Source: Callipepla californica brunnescens
Lineage: Eukaryota; Chordata; Aves; Galliformes; Odontophoridae
DNA: 64,000 bases
Direction: 5' to 3'
Assembly (NCBI GenBank): GCA_023055505.1
Contig: JALIRH010000140.1
Coordinates: 310,001 to 374,000 of the forward strand
A program made the translations under genes and the position numbers. Below are positions 1 through 14,800 of this stretch, piece after piece (the first letter of the stretch is position 1; every line of letters starts with the position of its first letter). The notes below the pieces were generated by a model. It was not told the origin of the DNA. It saw only the letters and a program-made list of their open reading frames with translations, and searched no databases.

Positions 1-330
1 AATATCAACGATTCCAAACATCTACCTATCACCAGCACTGCCCACTGAACCATAACTATAAGTACTGCATCCATGCATTTATCAAACACCTCCACGGATA
101 GTGACTCCACCACTTCCTTGGGCAACCTGTTCAAATGCCTCACCTTATTTCTTATAATATTTTTTTCCTAATATCCAAATTGAACCTTCACTGGTGCAAC
201 TTGAGGCCATTACCTCTCATCCTATCAACAGTTACCTGGTAGATGATGCCAACTTCCTCCTTGCTACAACATGCTTTCAGGTAGTTGCAGAGAGCAAGAA
301 CTTAAGCCCTCATAGTGGTAAATAACTGGC
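1..330 (-). mobile_element. CR1 LINE fragment, old, 3' region, antisense
   Basis: The plus strand reads like the complement of a CR1 3' end: 'aacacctccacggatag', 'gactccaccacttcc', 'gggcaacctgttc', 'gaggccattacctctcatcc', 'caggtagttgcagagagc'. It is diverged, and the element may extend left of the window. The right boundary is approximate. Confidence 0.65.
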
Positions 331-1312
331 CGTATTCTTTATATGAAGCAATATTATATCCGATTATTATTATTTTTTTAATAGAAAACAATATGAAAAA
401 CTATTTCATTCCTCTCATTTACAATTTAAGCTAGGTAAATGCATATTGATTATATACATTAAATGAAAAAGAATCCTTGCTTTATAGTGTTAAGCACAAA
501 AAATAGCAATTAAAAATTTCAAAAGAATTTTCTAGCTAACAAACCTCAGTATATGTAAGCACACTGTATGATAATTTTCACAAGTGTTTTTGTTCGATTA
601 AATGTTCTTAAACTAAGTAGCATGTGAATACAAAGTTACTAGCACTGTTCAGAGTATTTAATATAAAGGAACATGCATACCTTTTGCAATTGGGCAATAG
701 CTATCTGTACAGATCTGGATGCCAGCATGAAACATAAATGTTTGAATTAATCTCTGGAGTGTTAAGACAATGGAGTGACAGCCCCGTGCTATACAAGGCC
801 ATCAAACCCTAGCTTTGTGCAAGGAACTGTTGTGTTATTACGACACTTCAACAGCTGACTGTTTCCAAAGCAAAATACACTCCTTTGAACTAAGTAACCG
901 CTGACAGAAATTAATGCTGATGTTTATATTTAAGCTGCATGTAGAAGGTCTGTCAGGTTTGGTCAGACAGAGATTGATCTCAGCTGAGGCCGCTGGCATC
1001 CTATGCCAGTAACCTAACATAGAAAGCTATAACATATAAAAATACCCTCGGGGGGGAATACACACAGACATTAAGTCCAACATATAGAAAACTGCCTGAA
1101 TGGTGGAACACAGAGAAGCTGAGACATAAGCAGATCTGACATCTCAAGCAGCTGTCTCCCTGGGTCCAGAGGGCCAGACTGAAGTACACCAGAAGGGCTA
1201 TGTCTCAGTTGGTGTAAGACCATGGTGTGTGCGTTTCTGTGTCATGGGAAAGACATCACTCTCCCACTTGTATAGATATGAATATATCTCTCTCTATATA
1301 CATATAGATGTA

Positions 1313-1830
1313 CAGGTTGCTATGAAAGCAATGCCTCCTATTTATTTCCATAAAAATTGTAAGAAAGAACATAACAATATTATTTGACAAAGCAAATTCT
1401 CAGAGGCAAAACACTATTTTTCAACACAGTCACCACCATTAGATATGCATTTTTTTTTCAGCAATAAACAACAGTCTGCATGCCCTGTTCATAAAAATCT
1501 ACACCAGCAGAGTTGACTCACTGTCACTGTTACCACTGCTGAAACATACCACCCACCACCTCACTGTGCTCACATCCACTGTTTTGTCTCTATAAATGTT
1601 CTGCATTCCAAATATGGAATTTTTCCACATGAAAGAATTCAATTATACACCTTTGCTTCATATGCCATTTTGTCAGACTGCCCCTCTGCTGCCACCTGTT
1701 GCACAGAAACAAAACTGAACAGAGCATTGGCAGGAAGTTTCAACTTTTACTACCATACCTCCAACATTTGCCTCTGATGTTGTGGGTCAACATAATACTG
1801 TAAGTGGCATTACTTTCAGAACAGCACTCA
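1313..1830 (-). mobile_element. Internally deleted mariner (Galluhop-like MITE)
   Basis: The ends are inverted repeats: the left reads 'gaaagcaatgcctcctattt' and the right, reversed, gives TTCTGAAAGTAATGCC. TA dinucleotides flank it at 1311-1312 and 1831-1832, as expected for mariner insertion. Read on the minus strand, its first part matches the 5' part of the element at 17954-19242 (shared 'cacaacatcagaggca', 'gcagaggggcagt', 'gtgagcacagtgaggtg') and its last part matches that element's 3' end ('aatggtggtgactgtgttga'). The middle of the transposase, with the catalytic residues, is missing. At 518 bp it resembles the abundant non-autonomous Galluhop copies of chicken (recalled). Confidence 0.85.
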
Positions 1831-1831
1831 T

Positions 1832-1875
1832 ATATATCCTTATATATTTATGTATATCCTTATATATTTATGTAT
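1832..1875. repeat. AT-rich tandem repeat, about 20-bp unit, two copies
   Basis: The unit 'tatccttatatatttatgta' occurs twice in a row directly beside the right end of the deleted mariner. Confidence 0.7.
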
Positions 1876-4800
1876 ATATACATATTGGCTAAATCATCAA
1901 CAGGCCTTTTAACACTCTGAAGGACAGCTTAGTATTGCTTTAAAATGAAAAGTACTAAGATGCATTATCTGGATTTTTTGCAGAAAACAAACAAAGAACA
2001 AAACATAAACAAACAAACAAACAAATAAAACCTCAGAACGCTGCAGCCCTGAAATTGAAAAAGAGGCATTTGTTTTTGATTTTCATTAAATACCTTTCCA
2101 AAAGTGTTGTTTGCACAAATGTATTCCAAGGTGGGGGTGTTCTTTGCCTCAGCAAAGCAGAGGCTTCTGTCACCTAGCTCAAGGGATAGAAGTTTTCACA
2201 GTATTCATTGGGTATAATTTCTCTAATATTTTTGTTAAAATTGCTCATAATGTCTAACAATGAGATATAGTGGGACTCATTGACTTGGGCTGGCAGGAAA
2301 GAAGACAAAAGCAAAAAATCATGTCATACTATATCCGTGCTCCTTCTCTATTTTAGATAAATCAGTTTCTATTAAAAAAAAAAAAAAAAAAAGAAAGAAA
2401 AAAATTGAGCTATGTCCCAGGACATATATGCATCATAAAACAAGCTAACAAATGAAAAGCACTTCAACAACTGACATGTAGACAAATGGATAAGCTGGTT
2501 AATATGAATTTGTGTGTTCCAGTGGAAAGCAAATAACAAGTAAATACCTGCTATGGCATTGTTTTTTCTTTTTCACAAGTTCAATTTGCAACTGAAGAAG
2601 ATGCTGCAGTTTACAAAAGGTCTGAAGAAAATTCAAAATTTTACATTGAAGATCATTTTGTGAAATATACAAAAAATTGATACATTTATATTAGTAAAGA
2701 AAAAGTTTTGGGGTTATTTGGTAACAGTTTGATAACAGCTCTTCAGCCTCAGTGAGGAAGATAGAAAATCATGTCATGACTGATACGTGAAACTACTTGT
2801 ATACAAGCTTAGAAATGTTTGATATTAAAAAGGAGGATAACTAACCATTGGAGCATACTAAAAATGATAGTCATTGATAGATGTTATATTCTGGGGGAGA
2901 ATATGCCTATACAGTGAAATTTTCAATTTATTCTACATGTGTCATAATTGATTATTTGAATGGAGATTTTTTGTTTCTGATTTTGAATTTCGTATCTGCT
3001 GCCTGACATTGGCAGATCAAGATATCTTAAAGTAATGCTTACTAGTTCTGCATCAGAACTCAGAAAAACAGTGGGTAGTTTGGTTTGTTAATATTAGCAG
3101 TCATAAATGTAGAATAATGACAACAGATATCAATAGTTGTTATATTTCATACACAAGGTTCTTAACAAGAAAAGCCCATAAAAAAAAAAAAAAAAAACCA
3201 AAACAAAAACAGTTGCATAAAGTTTTTTTTAAATGATGGAAAAATACTACTAAAAGTTACTGAAATAACATCAATTTTTTTAGGAAAAAAAAACTGCAAA
3301 ATATTCAACACATTTTAGTATAAAACAAAAAATGTTAGTCTTTTGAGAAATAATTGTTTTTTGTTCATATTGCCTACCATATATGGATATTGGATATTGC
3401 TATCCAAGCGCAGTGTGATAAATCTAAATATTTATTGTGAAAACCTGTACACTGGTTTCTAAGAAACTAAGATTTCTCTTGATAGTTAACCTCTGAAGAA
3501 GATGAAATCCTCAACTTTAGAAATTATCCTAGTAAATAATGCCAAATCGTGGTATCCCACAACTTCAGTGCTAAATACTCACTGCTTTTAAATTTCTCTT
3601 GACAACAATAAAGACAGAAAAAGAACTGGTAGAATAAAGTCCTCCTGTATATTCAGTCTTTATAACTAAGTTCTATATCTTAAAATTAGAAATCCTGTTG
3701 TCATCCCTGGGCTGTGCATAATAATTAACACCAGATTAAAGTGCAAATCAAAGACACATCCGATCTCAATTTGGCAGTCAGTCTCTTCTGTTCACTTCAT
3801 ACACAGGCTGACATGAGATGTACAGACTAAATTTTTAATTATTCCTCTCCGTATATCCTTGCTACATATATCTGAACTTTTTGTGCTGTAACTATTTCTG
3901 CAAAAGATCTGAGATATAATGCAGCACAGTATTCTCTAGGCACAGTTTTCTGTAGAAAACACATTAAGTCCAAACACTGGCCTACTGTGCAGACATTAAA
4001 AAAGTGACCATCAATAAACACATTATTTAAATTCAATTTAACATTCTCTTAGAGTCAAAGAAGTAATTGATGCATTCTGTGCTAAGCAAATGAAGATACC
4101 AGGCGCCAAGGTATTTTATTAACTTTACTGTAAGAATAGTTAATTGATGGGTTTACTCTGAGTCAATGTATACTACAGTATTGGTTTTAGTAGAAGAGCC
4201 ATGCAAGTAATGGGTAACTAGACAGTTCACAATACAGAATCAGGTACAGTTTTCTGGGGGAGTATGTCCACTTCGGAGAATCTTGTTGGGAAAAAAAAAA
4301 AAAAAATCCATGTTAATAAATGTTATGCTGTTATGTTCTATATTTTAGTAGAAGTTATCCAAAATATACTCACAAAATTTTTATGTTCTAAAACTCTACC
4401 ATCGTTAAAAATTTGCTGATAAATTTGCTAGAAAGTAGGAGCAAGGGACCATTTTTCATCCTCACTTAAGGCCACTACTCATGCCAGTGTAACTTTGATA
4501 TACCAGGACTGTTTGCCCAGAATGGAATTATATTATTTCTTGAAATGTGTAACCTTTCTTTGTATTTATATGCTCACACACATTCACATTAAAATTTTTC
4601 TTCATTAACCTCTTTCCTTATTACATCTGTTAACATAGGTGTCCAGTGTACATAGAATTGTATTAATAAAGTCCAGATTCAACTCTAGTTTGTTTGTTGT
4701 AGTAGTTGTTGTTTCTTTTGTTTTTTGTCAAAGAAAGTTAGTATACTAATTTTTTCAGAATCAATATGATTGTAAGCAGATTATGAATTTTGAATAGGGC

Positions 4801-5734
4801 TGTATGGCAAAAAAAAAAAAAAAACAAAAAAAAAAAACAAGAAAAAGACTTCAATCTCAATTTCAAGAAGATAAAATATTTGTGCATTTTGTCTTACTAA
4901 GATGATACATTTGAGTCTGACACTTAAGGAGTAGGTACTGTGTAAAGGGAAGAAAAAAACAGATTCATAGATAGCTCTAAAAAAAGCTTCTAACATTTCC
5001 TGAATATACTGACATAAGCGGTTTCACTGTTGGAATATATTTTCCTCACTCCATTGTCAAGGTCTTTGCAAGAAAACTAGGGCAAATACATACATATTTT
5101 AGAACAATGCAATTGAACTAATAGAAAGAAATTTTAGGCTCATATTGAATCCCCAGGATTTGACAGACTGTTTAGAAAGATAGTAATGCTAGTGGTATTT
5201 TGTAGGTAAGCAATCCAAGCTTCCTCTCAATGTATTTAAACTTGGTTCACATACTTAATTTCCAAAATTTAGTGCTCTTCATGTTATCATGAATGTGGTA
5301 GAAAATCATACTGTAGGTCACAGTGCTTCCTTAAGACAGTTCTCTCACTCTAATGCTCCTGTCAGTTTGTGATGTGCTATGAATTAAAACTTCATACTTC
5401 TTCACGGTAGCCTGTAAATTAATAGGTGCAAAGAAAGCAATAGTGTTCTGTGAATTAAGCATCAATTTACTGCTTCTGTACTTCTCACTTCATACACTGT
5501 TCACAGGCTGACACCGTTAGCAGCTAAGTGGTCTCTGCTTCTATACAGATAACACAGGCAAGAGATAATACTTTACAGTCAATACTATGAGCATTAAATT
5601 AACTTACCACCCTCTTTTTTAGGGAAAAAACTTTGCAAAAGTATCAAAACACTTCTATCCATACAGTGATGTATGTGTATATTATTTAGGGTAAAAGGAC
5701 GTGATTGCCCCTCCCTGATCTTATGTCAAGTGTT
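1876..5734. other. Intron sequence without recognised genes
   Basis: AT-rich sequence with A runs at 2374-2392, 3180-3197, 4291-4306 and 4809-4837 (one C interruption) and an AAAC-type simple repeat near 2006-2030. I see no exon or interspersed repeat. Short open frames here look random. Confidence 0.5.
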
Positions 5735-6216
5735 CCCATCTGGTGTCACTGGTTCTCCCAGCACAAGAAAGATGTAAAGCTGTCAGAGCAGGTAAAGAGG
5801 AGGACCACAGAGGTATGGGAGGTCTGCAGTACCTCCCTTATGAAGAAACGTTGAGGAAGCTGCACTTGCTTAACCTGGAGAAGACAGGTCTCAGGGGAGA
5901 CGAACCTCCGTTACTTAAAGATAACTTACAAGCAAAGAAGTGACATTTTAGTAGTACAGTAGTGATAGGACAAAGGGGAATGGTTTTAAAATAAAAGAGG
6001 ACAGCTTTAGATTACATATTAGGAGGAAATTCTTTACTCAGAGTATGTTGAGGCACAGGAACAGGCTGCCCAAAGAAGCTGTGGATGGCCCATCCCCAGA
6101 GGGCCAGGATGGAAGAGGTCCTGGGCAGACTAGTGAGTGGCTACTCAGCCTATGTCAGGATGGTGAGAATTAGATGAACTCCCTTCCATCCAACATTCTA
6201 TAATTCTACAATTACA
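5735..6216 (+). mobile_element. CR1 LINE 3' fragment
   Basis: CR1 3' landmarks appear in order: 'cttatgaagaaacgttgagg' (ERLRELGL region), 'cttaacctggagaag', 'tctcaggggaga', 'gataggacaaaggggaatgg', 'aggaaattctttactcagag', 'cacaggaacaggctgccca', 'ttccatccaacattctataattct'. This is the C-terminal ORF2 region, 3' UTR and tail. Stops and indels break the frame. Left boundary approximate. Confidence 0.85.
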
Positions 6217-6297
6217 AGATAGAAAACAATGCATTTTAGATTTGCTCTCTTTAAACACAAACATCAGGCCTTCCTCAAGATTTCTGTTATATATTAA

Positions 6298-6376
6298 TAT
6301 ACAGATTCTACGAATCTATGGTTGGGCTAGATGATCTTGTAGGTCCTTTCCAACCTAATGTTTCTATGAATCTATT
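6298..6376 (+). mobile_element. CR1 3' terminal fragment
   Basis: Only the last 80 bases of a CR1 are present: 'ggttgggctagatgatcttg', 'aggtcctttccaacct', then a tail 'tttctatgaatctatt'. It is a second 3' end 80 bp after the previous CR1, so a separate, heavily 5'-truncated insertion. Confidence 0.8.
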
Positions 6377-6621
6377 ACCATTAACTTAGCATATTTTCTA
6401 ACTGGGCCTTAACAAAAATTGCCTTTGTATACAGACTTTTAACATCTTTTTTTTTTTAATCAGATTATTTCAATCAAACTGCATCTCTGAACACAAGATC
6501 AAAAGGAAAGCTACTGTCTGAAATGAAATTAGCGTTTTCTGACATCACTACCCAACGATTAGAAGAATTGGATATATATTTCACCATTTTCCATCACTGT
6601 GTAGGCCAGTATCTGTTAGGT

Positions 6622-6648
6622 AAAAAAAAAAAAAAAAAAAAAAAAAAA
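6622..6648 (+). repeat. A(27) homopolymer
   Basis: Uninterrupted run of 27 A. It is not attached to a recognisable retrogene or SINE. Confidence 0.95.
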
Positions 6649-8849
6649 GCTGATAAGGCTACTCTATCTGTAACAAGAAAGAAGATGGCCAGCCAGGCTT
6701 CACTGCTGTCCTACACAGCAGATGAAAATGTACTAAGATAGTCCTGCCTTGGGGAAAAGAAAAGGAGATAAGATATGCCTGCCATAAAAATATGGTAACA
6801 TCAGTGATGGTGGTTTTCCTATAGATTTGAGATGTTTTAGTTCACTCTGCACAGGTGGTAGTGGTTACCTGAGCACACCTTCCAGGCACATTTGGAACGG
6901 TACACTGTAAAATCTGGTCTGACCTACAATGCAAAACTGTCACCATGGCTACTCTGAAGATCAAATTTCTCAGACACAAACCAAACACACTCCACCATCC
7001 TGAAGCTGTTTCCAAACCTCTGCCAGTTTAAAGTCTGTCAAGCTACCTTCCAATCTACCCAAAGAAAATTCTTCTCATCTTACATTCACCATCTCCCCAT
7101 CTCAAAGCCCTAACTGCCTCCTAGACACAATTTCTTTTAGTGCAGTGCCAGAAACTCAGAGGTCACATACAAATTCAGACCACACATTTCTACTTATTTG
7201 TTGAATTATTTATCATATTCTTTGGCTTTGTCTTCATTATGTAATTAGAATCTGAATCTGCCTCACTATGACAAGCAAAGCTCATTTCCTCATAAAATAT
7301 ATTTAGTACAATAGCAAAAGAATCATGTACCAACATTTCCAACAAAAAACATACAACTGTGTAGAGTTTCAGCAAAGTTCCATGATGAAAAACAAGGATG
7401 ATTGGCTGTACGTCTCTTAACAGGCAAAATTAAATACATTCTTACAAATAAATAATGTAATAGTTTTCTAAAGTTAAAAGGCTGGAATCTAACTGCTTCC
7501 ATCTCATTGCACGGTCAGAGCACCATCTTTCTCATTTGATGGAAAAGGAAAAGAAAATAAATAGAGCCTTATATTGTCAAAGGTATATCCACAACCTTTT
7601 CCTGGTATATAACAACAACTTTATTGTAAGTGCATCCACATTCAATACACCTTCTCACAGTAAGCCAATAGATGGTGCTCTTCAGCTGTATAATCATGTA
7701 ATTCTGAGCTAAGCAGTTCATCTGTATGGATCTATTTCCATGGTTGTTATTTAAAAAGGTGATTTACACAACTCAATATTCTCACGCATTACTTTGTTGT
7801 AGACCTCTCACAATGTAAGAGGTAAGACTAAGATAGATTTCTATCTATCTAGAAACAAAGGAAATAAACTCATTTGAATGCTACTGATTTGAATAGTATC
7901 GAAGAGCTTATACCGGAATATATAAGTACACAAATTTATCTAAGAAAAACAAATTGCCATTATGAGTCAACTGTGGTAAGAGTTAATTCATTAACACAGA
8001 ACCTGGTAGAGGGTTTCAAATAACTTCAGCTACGTACATCAAAACATATGCCAAGAATATAGCAATTCATTACTGTTGCTTCCAAACACTCTCACACTCA
8101 CAAAAATTTCAATGGTCTTTCATTAGGGTTTTGAGGTGATTCATAAGTAAGTCAGAATAGTACTAAGGATATTTTAATATAGTATTAGGAAATTTATTTG
8201 GAGTAAAATTAGATCTGAAGTACAGTTCATTCCCTTCTCTTGGCAAAAATTTGGAAAAAAAAAAAGAAGGATAATTATTTGATATCTAAATGGAAGCACT
8301 CAGATAATGTTTGTATTGAAAACTAATGCAGAAAATAATTAGAATGTTCTAACATTATTATTATAATATGTTCAACATTAAGATTTCAAGTTAAAAAGTA
8401 GTAATTACAAAATTATTCTTATCATCATAATCACCTTTTGTTCATATTGTAATACTATATATTTTTTTCAAATGTGTTTTTAATTTTGCCAGAACTATGG
8501 CAGAAACACAAAAAAAGACTAAGTCTGACTTATCTACAGCTATGTGAATTGCTCAGCTTTAGCTCACCTGAAAATAGCTAAATAGTCCAAATCAATATAC
8601 ATATATATGTATCTATATCAATGTTGAGGGGTAGTCTTTGGAAAGACTTAAAAAGAATTTTCAAAAGGATGGTTTCCCCAAGATAATATATATGTCAAAA
8701 CATACCACATTCTTTCTGTGTTTCTAGGTACTTCTTCATGCCATCTTTAGATCCAGCCTTGCTTTCATTATAAATACAACATAACTTTAGCTGAAATATG
8801 AACAGACATATCCGGAACCATTTAAAATGAGATTTAATGTGGAGAAGAT

Positions 8850-8864
8850 ATGCATATATATATA

Positions 8865-8896
<32 letters not shown>
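8850..8896. repeat. TA dinucleotide repeat with GCATATATATATATGC palindromes
   Basis: 'gcatatatatatatgc' is followed by a long (AT)n stretch ending near 8895. It is self-complementary and could extrude as a hairpin. Confidence 0.9.
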
Positions 8897-8898
<2 letters not shown>

Positions 8899-11800
8899 CA
8901 ATACAGGAGCTTTCCAGAATCTTTAAAAATTCAGTCATTTGGTGGACTTTAAGATAGACTCCATACTGATGTTTTTCAATTAGTTCCAAGAACTACTGCT
9001 CTCGGTATTGTAAAAAAGGTCAACTCCAGATAAATACATATTACATCTTAGGTTTCTTTATGTAATAACAAATTAAGCAAGTGATTCAAATTCAGAAAGG
9101 TTTATTTCATCTCCAGTATAACTAATAATGATTTTACTTCCCTTACAGATTACAAAATCTGTTCTACCTGATCATCTTCACTTTGCAAGCACTGGTATTC
9201 ATCTTTTTAAGCCCACTGACATTCATATTGATTCAAAGAAGAAAGCAAGAAACGCATTCACCTATATATGCACATCCATCCATGACCCAGACCTACATAA
9301 CTGCCCCTTACTTAGACAAAACACATCAATAACTTTGGACACTAATTGTATCGTGGACACAAAATGAATAGTGAGGTAATGTCACTTGATCTATATTTTA
9401 TAGACTAATATCATTAAGATAGATTGCATGCATATTTTTCAAATAATACTTTGAAAGTAAGAAAAATTAAAAAAAATCCCTTTGTCCTTTTCAGTGCATT
9501 GAAAAACAAAGCTACCATCAGCTAGACAAAATGAAAACTGACTAAACATCTCAAAGAAGGTTTAGAAACTTGTGAGGCATAGAATAAAATTGAATAGAAT
9601 GGATGAGACCAGAATAGACTACATTATCTCTTAAACAGATTTTATATATGCATGAGACTATTTTTCCTCAGCATGTAGATTCTATTTGTTCAAGCATTTC
9701 CATCACTTTACTTAATCATTTCTAAAAAGTCCATCCAGATTTTACTGTAATTGTGACAGAACTGCTTATAATCTTCTTGATATTTCTGGAGAGGGGAAGT
9801 TAATCTAGAGCCACTGCACCATACACTAAAATACTAGAAAATCACTACTTTGGAATTATTTTCTTTATTCTCCTTCTCTTTCTAAGTTTTCCAGTGATAG
9901 CATATCTGTGTTTTTGGGCTTTTCAGTAGGAAAATATTTGGCTTATTCTACAGTAAATATTCCTTTAAGAGAAAGGACCATCATAATTACTATATCACAC
10001 TAATAACATACATGTCTTCTAACACAGAATTACTGCAGAAATCTGTAGACACAATAAAAGGCAGCAATTAAAAATAAAGTCACATTTTAGGGTGACACAC
10101 CTCTAGACCATTAGTTTTATGTATGGAATAATTTCACATCTAAGCACAGCTGATTTTAGCAGATTACAGCATGCATTACATTTAGCATGGCTCTAATGTC
10201 ACTATGGTAACCGTTCTGGTTTAAATATAGCTGAATGTGTATCATCATTACAATTTATCCAATAATCCCTTAAACATTTCTTATAAAACTTCCTATAGCT
10301 TCTGCAAACTTTTAGTAGTGACCATAGGAACATACCATAAATTCTAATTTTATTTATTTATTTATTTGCTGTGATAAGATTAAGCATGCTAGTAAAATAC
10401 AAGAGGAAAAAAAAAGAGAAAAAAATGTTCAGATTAAATTCTAGGAGAAAGAAGATTCTTACGATCTTTCTGACTTCAAGCACTACTAGTGATCAATACC
10501 ATACAAGATCGATACAAAAAATGTATCCTTTGCTTTATACGTATTCTTATACATCAGCTATTATGAGAAATCTTCTGAAGAGTGGATATGAATATGTAAA
10601 TGTGATGGCATGTAAACTACAGAACCATAGGAACATGGAATGTAACACAACCCTTATATCTATATGTCAAAGTTCAGTAGCAAGTGAATTTCTTGGATTA
10701 AAGTTGCAAATATGTACTCATGTAGCTATTAGACCCTATCTCATAAAACTGAATGGACAGATTTTTATGTTCTGTAATAAGATTCCATTAACTCTTCTCC
10801 TTCCATATTTCAGCATCTGCTCCTCAGAACTCACAATAATAAAAAATTGGGAATGATGAATGTTGTGCATATTTCTGCCTGACAGTGAGGCAAGTGGGGT
10901 ATTCATACATTATATTTCAGAAAGTAAGATACAAGCACTTAATTTATACAAAGCAATTTCAATGGCTGCTGTAGTCATGTGGAAAAATAGGAGAGTAATC
11001 TTATGACAAAATTCAATAGTATCCCCAGAAGCATGCACGTTTTCATTTGACAGTTTTTTTAACACATCAGATGCTACCTAGAACTAGCATCTACCTCGAA
11101 ACAAAATTTATTTCATTGCTTATTGAGTTATGACATAAAACTGAGAGTCATCAAATCTCCAGAAAGGGCATCCTGAAGATAATATCCATTGTCCACTTCT
11201 GAGCAGCAGGTCTGTGTTGGTCGTATTCATTTGTTTTTTTTTTTTTTTTCCCAAAGGCTACATTTTATAGCAATGGAATATACGGCAAATACAAGACATT
11301 GTTCTCAGAGAGGAAAACAATATAACGCCTCTATAAGTTGCTTGCAGAAAAATCCTAATACAGACTGTTCTGTAATTTTATCGGTTAAAATAACTTATAA
11401 GAAGAACTATCATATTTTACTTGGTACAGAGAAAGAAGTTTTAGTTTTTTTTTATTACAATTACTAATCCTGAATATTGTTAAACACTAATATTACTAAG
11501 CCCTAATATTCCAAAGCCAAATTTTTTCACGAGTCAACAAAAACAAAAATACATGCAGGCATGAGTACAGAAATAGAACTGAATTACAGCCGGTTTAGAA
11601 TAAGATGACATCTATTTTCTCTCTCTGTGTCCCTGTTTTTCTGAGAGGCTGAATTTTGCTCAGAAAGTACAATATCATGATAAGCCAACCATTCAAGATA
11701 CAGCATCTGCTAACATGCTTGTACCCAGTTCAAATGTATAACACCGATGAATGCTCACTGCTAAGACACTTTACCAATATAATTCTTGAAGATGGAGGAA

Positions 11801-11997
11801 AATGACGACTTAGAAAGTACTAGAAACAGACTACTTTATTTTTTTCAGCCCTGGAGGATGAAAGAAACCAAAGGAAATTATCTAACAAATTGGCTATTCC
11901 TCACAGATTGATAGTACAGCTGCCCTTAAATAAATTTTAAAAATACTTACCAGCAGAGGAAAACAGAAACATGGATCTTCACAAGATCTCTCACTTA

Positions 11998-13708
<1,711 letters not shown>

Positions 13709-14800
13709 GAATCAGAGAATCATAGCATGGCTTGGGTTGAAAGGGATCTTAAAGACCATCTACTTCCAACCCTTTGCCATGTACAAGGCTGCTACCCACT
13801 AGATAAGGCTGCCCAGGGCCCCATACAACCAACCTTTGAATGCATCTAGAGATGGTGCATCCACAGCCTCTCTGGACAGCCTATGCCAGTGCCTCACTAT
13901 TCACTGAGTGAAAGATTTGTTCCTAACTTTTAATCTAAATCTCCCCTCATTTAGTTTAAAACCATTCCTCCTTGTCCTATCACTATCTACTAGTATAAAG
14001 TCAGTCTTCTTCCTGCTCGTAAGTTCAATTAAGTACTTTAAGGCCATAATGAGATCTCCTCAGAGCCTTCTCTTCTCCAGGCTGAACAAGCCCAGCTCTC
14101 TCAGCCTGTCTTCATAAGAGAGGTGCTCCAGGCCTCTGAACATATTTCTGTGGCCTTCTTCTGGTCCCATTCCAGCACCACTATGTGGCAGAAGCCCCAG
14201 ATCTGGAGTCCAGAGGAGCCTCACAAGGACAGATCAAGGGGGAAATGTCTTCCCTTACTCCGATGACCACTCCTCTTTTGATGCTGCCCAGGACACAGCT
14301 GGCCTTCTGGGCTGCAAACATATACTAATGTTGGCTTGTATCAAGATTTTCATTCATTTTTCCTTCACTCAAACCCAGAAGTCCTTCTCAACAGGGCTGC
14401 TCTCAATGTCTTATTTTCCCAGTATGTACACATATCTGTGTTTGCCCCAACCTTGCACCTTACCTTGCTGAACATCATTAAGTTCACGAAGGCCCATTTT
14501 GCAAGCCTGTCTAGATCCCTTCAGGTGGCATGCCTTCATTCTGTTGCATCAACTGCATGACTCAGCTTAGTATCGTCAGCAAACCTGCTGAGGGGAAACT
14601 AAATCCCACAGTCTACAATAAATACCTTAATAAGCAATGATCCCAGGACTGATCTCTGGGGGATACCACTTGTGACCAGCCACTATACAGACATAGAGCC
14701 ATTAACAAAAACTCTCTGGCTGCATACATCAAGCCAATTATTTATCTACCAAATAGTCCAGCCTTCTAATACATATCTCTCTGATATAGAGATGAGAATG
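13709..14800 (-). mobile_element. CR1 LINE, partial ORF2 (RT) plus 3' end, dead
   Basis: The plus strand starts with the reversed CR1 tail ('agaatcatagcatggcttgg') and runs backwards through the 3' UTR, ORF2 C-terminus and reverse transcriptase. On the minus strand the RT catalytic motif reads LSRFADDTKLSH (FADD at 14572-14583), and IESSPVEKDFWV is readable nearer the 3' end. At the 5' side a diverged copy of the PQGSVLG region is seen. Frameshifts and stops break ORF2. The tail-proximal 430 bp closely resembles the copy at 17217-17852, so they belong to one subfamily. 5' truncation near 14800 is approximate. Confidence 0.9.

Noticed and set aside
10371..10856. 161-codon open frame (+)
   Set aside because: Lys/Arg-rich start from A-rich DNA, no domain, no splice or promoter logic; length is possible by chance in AT-rich sequence.
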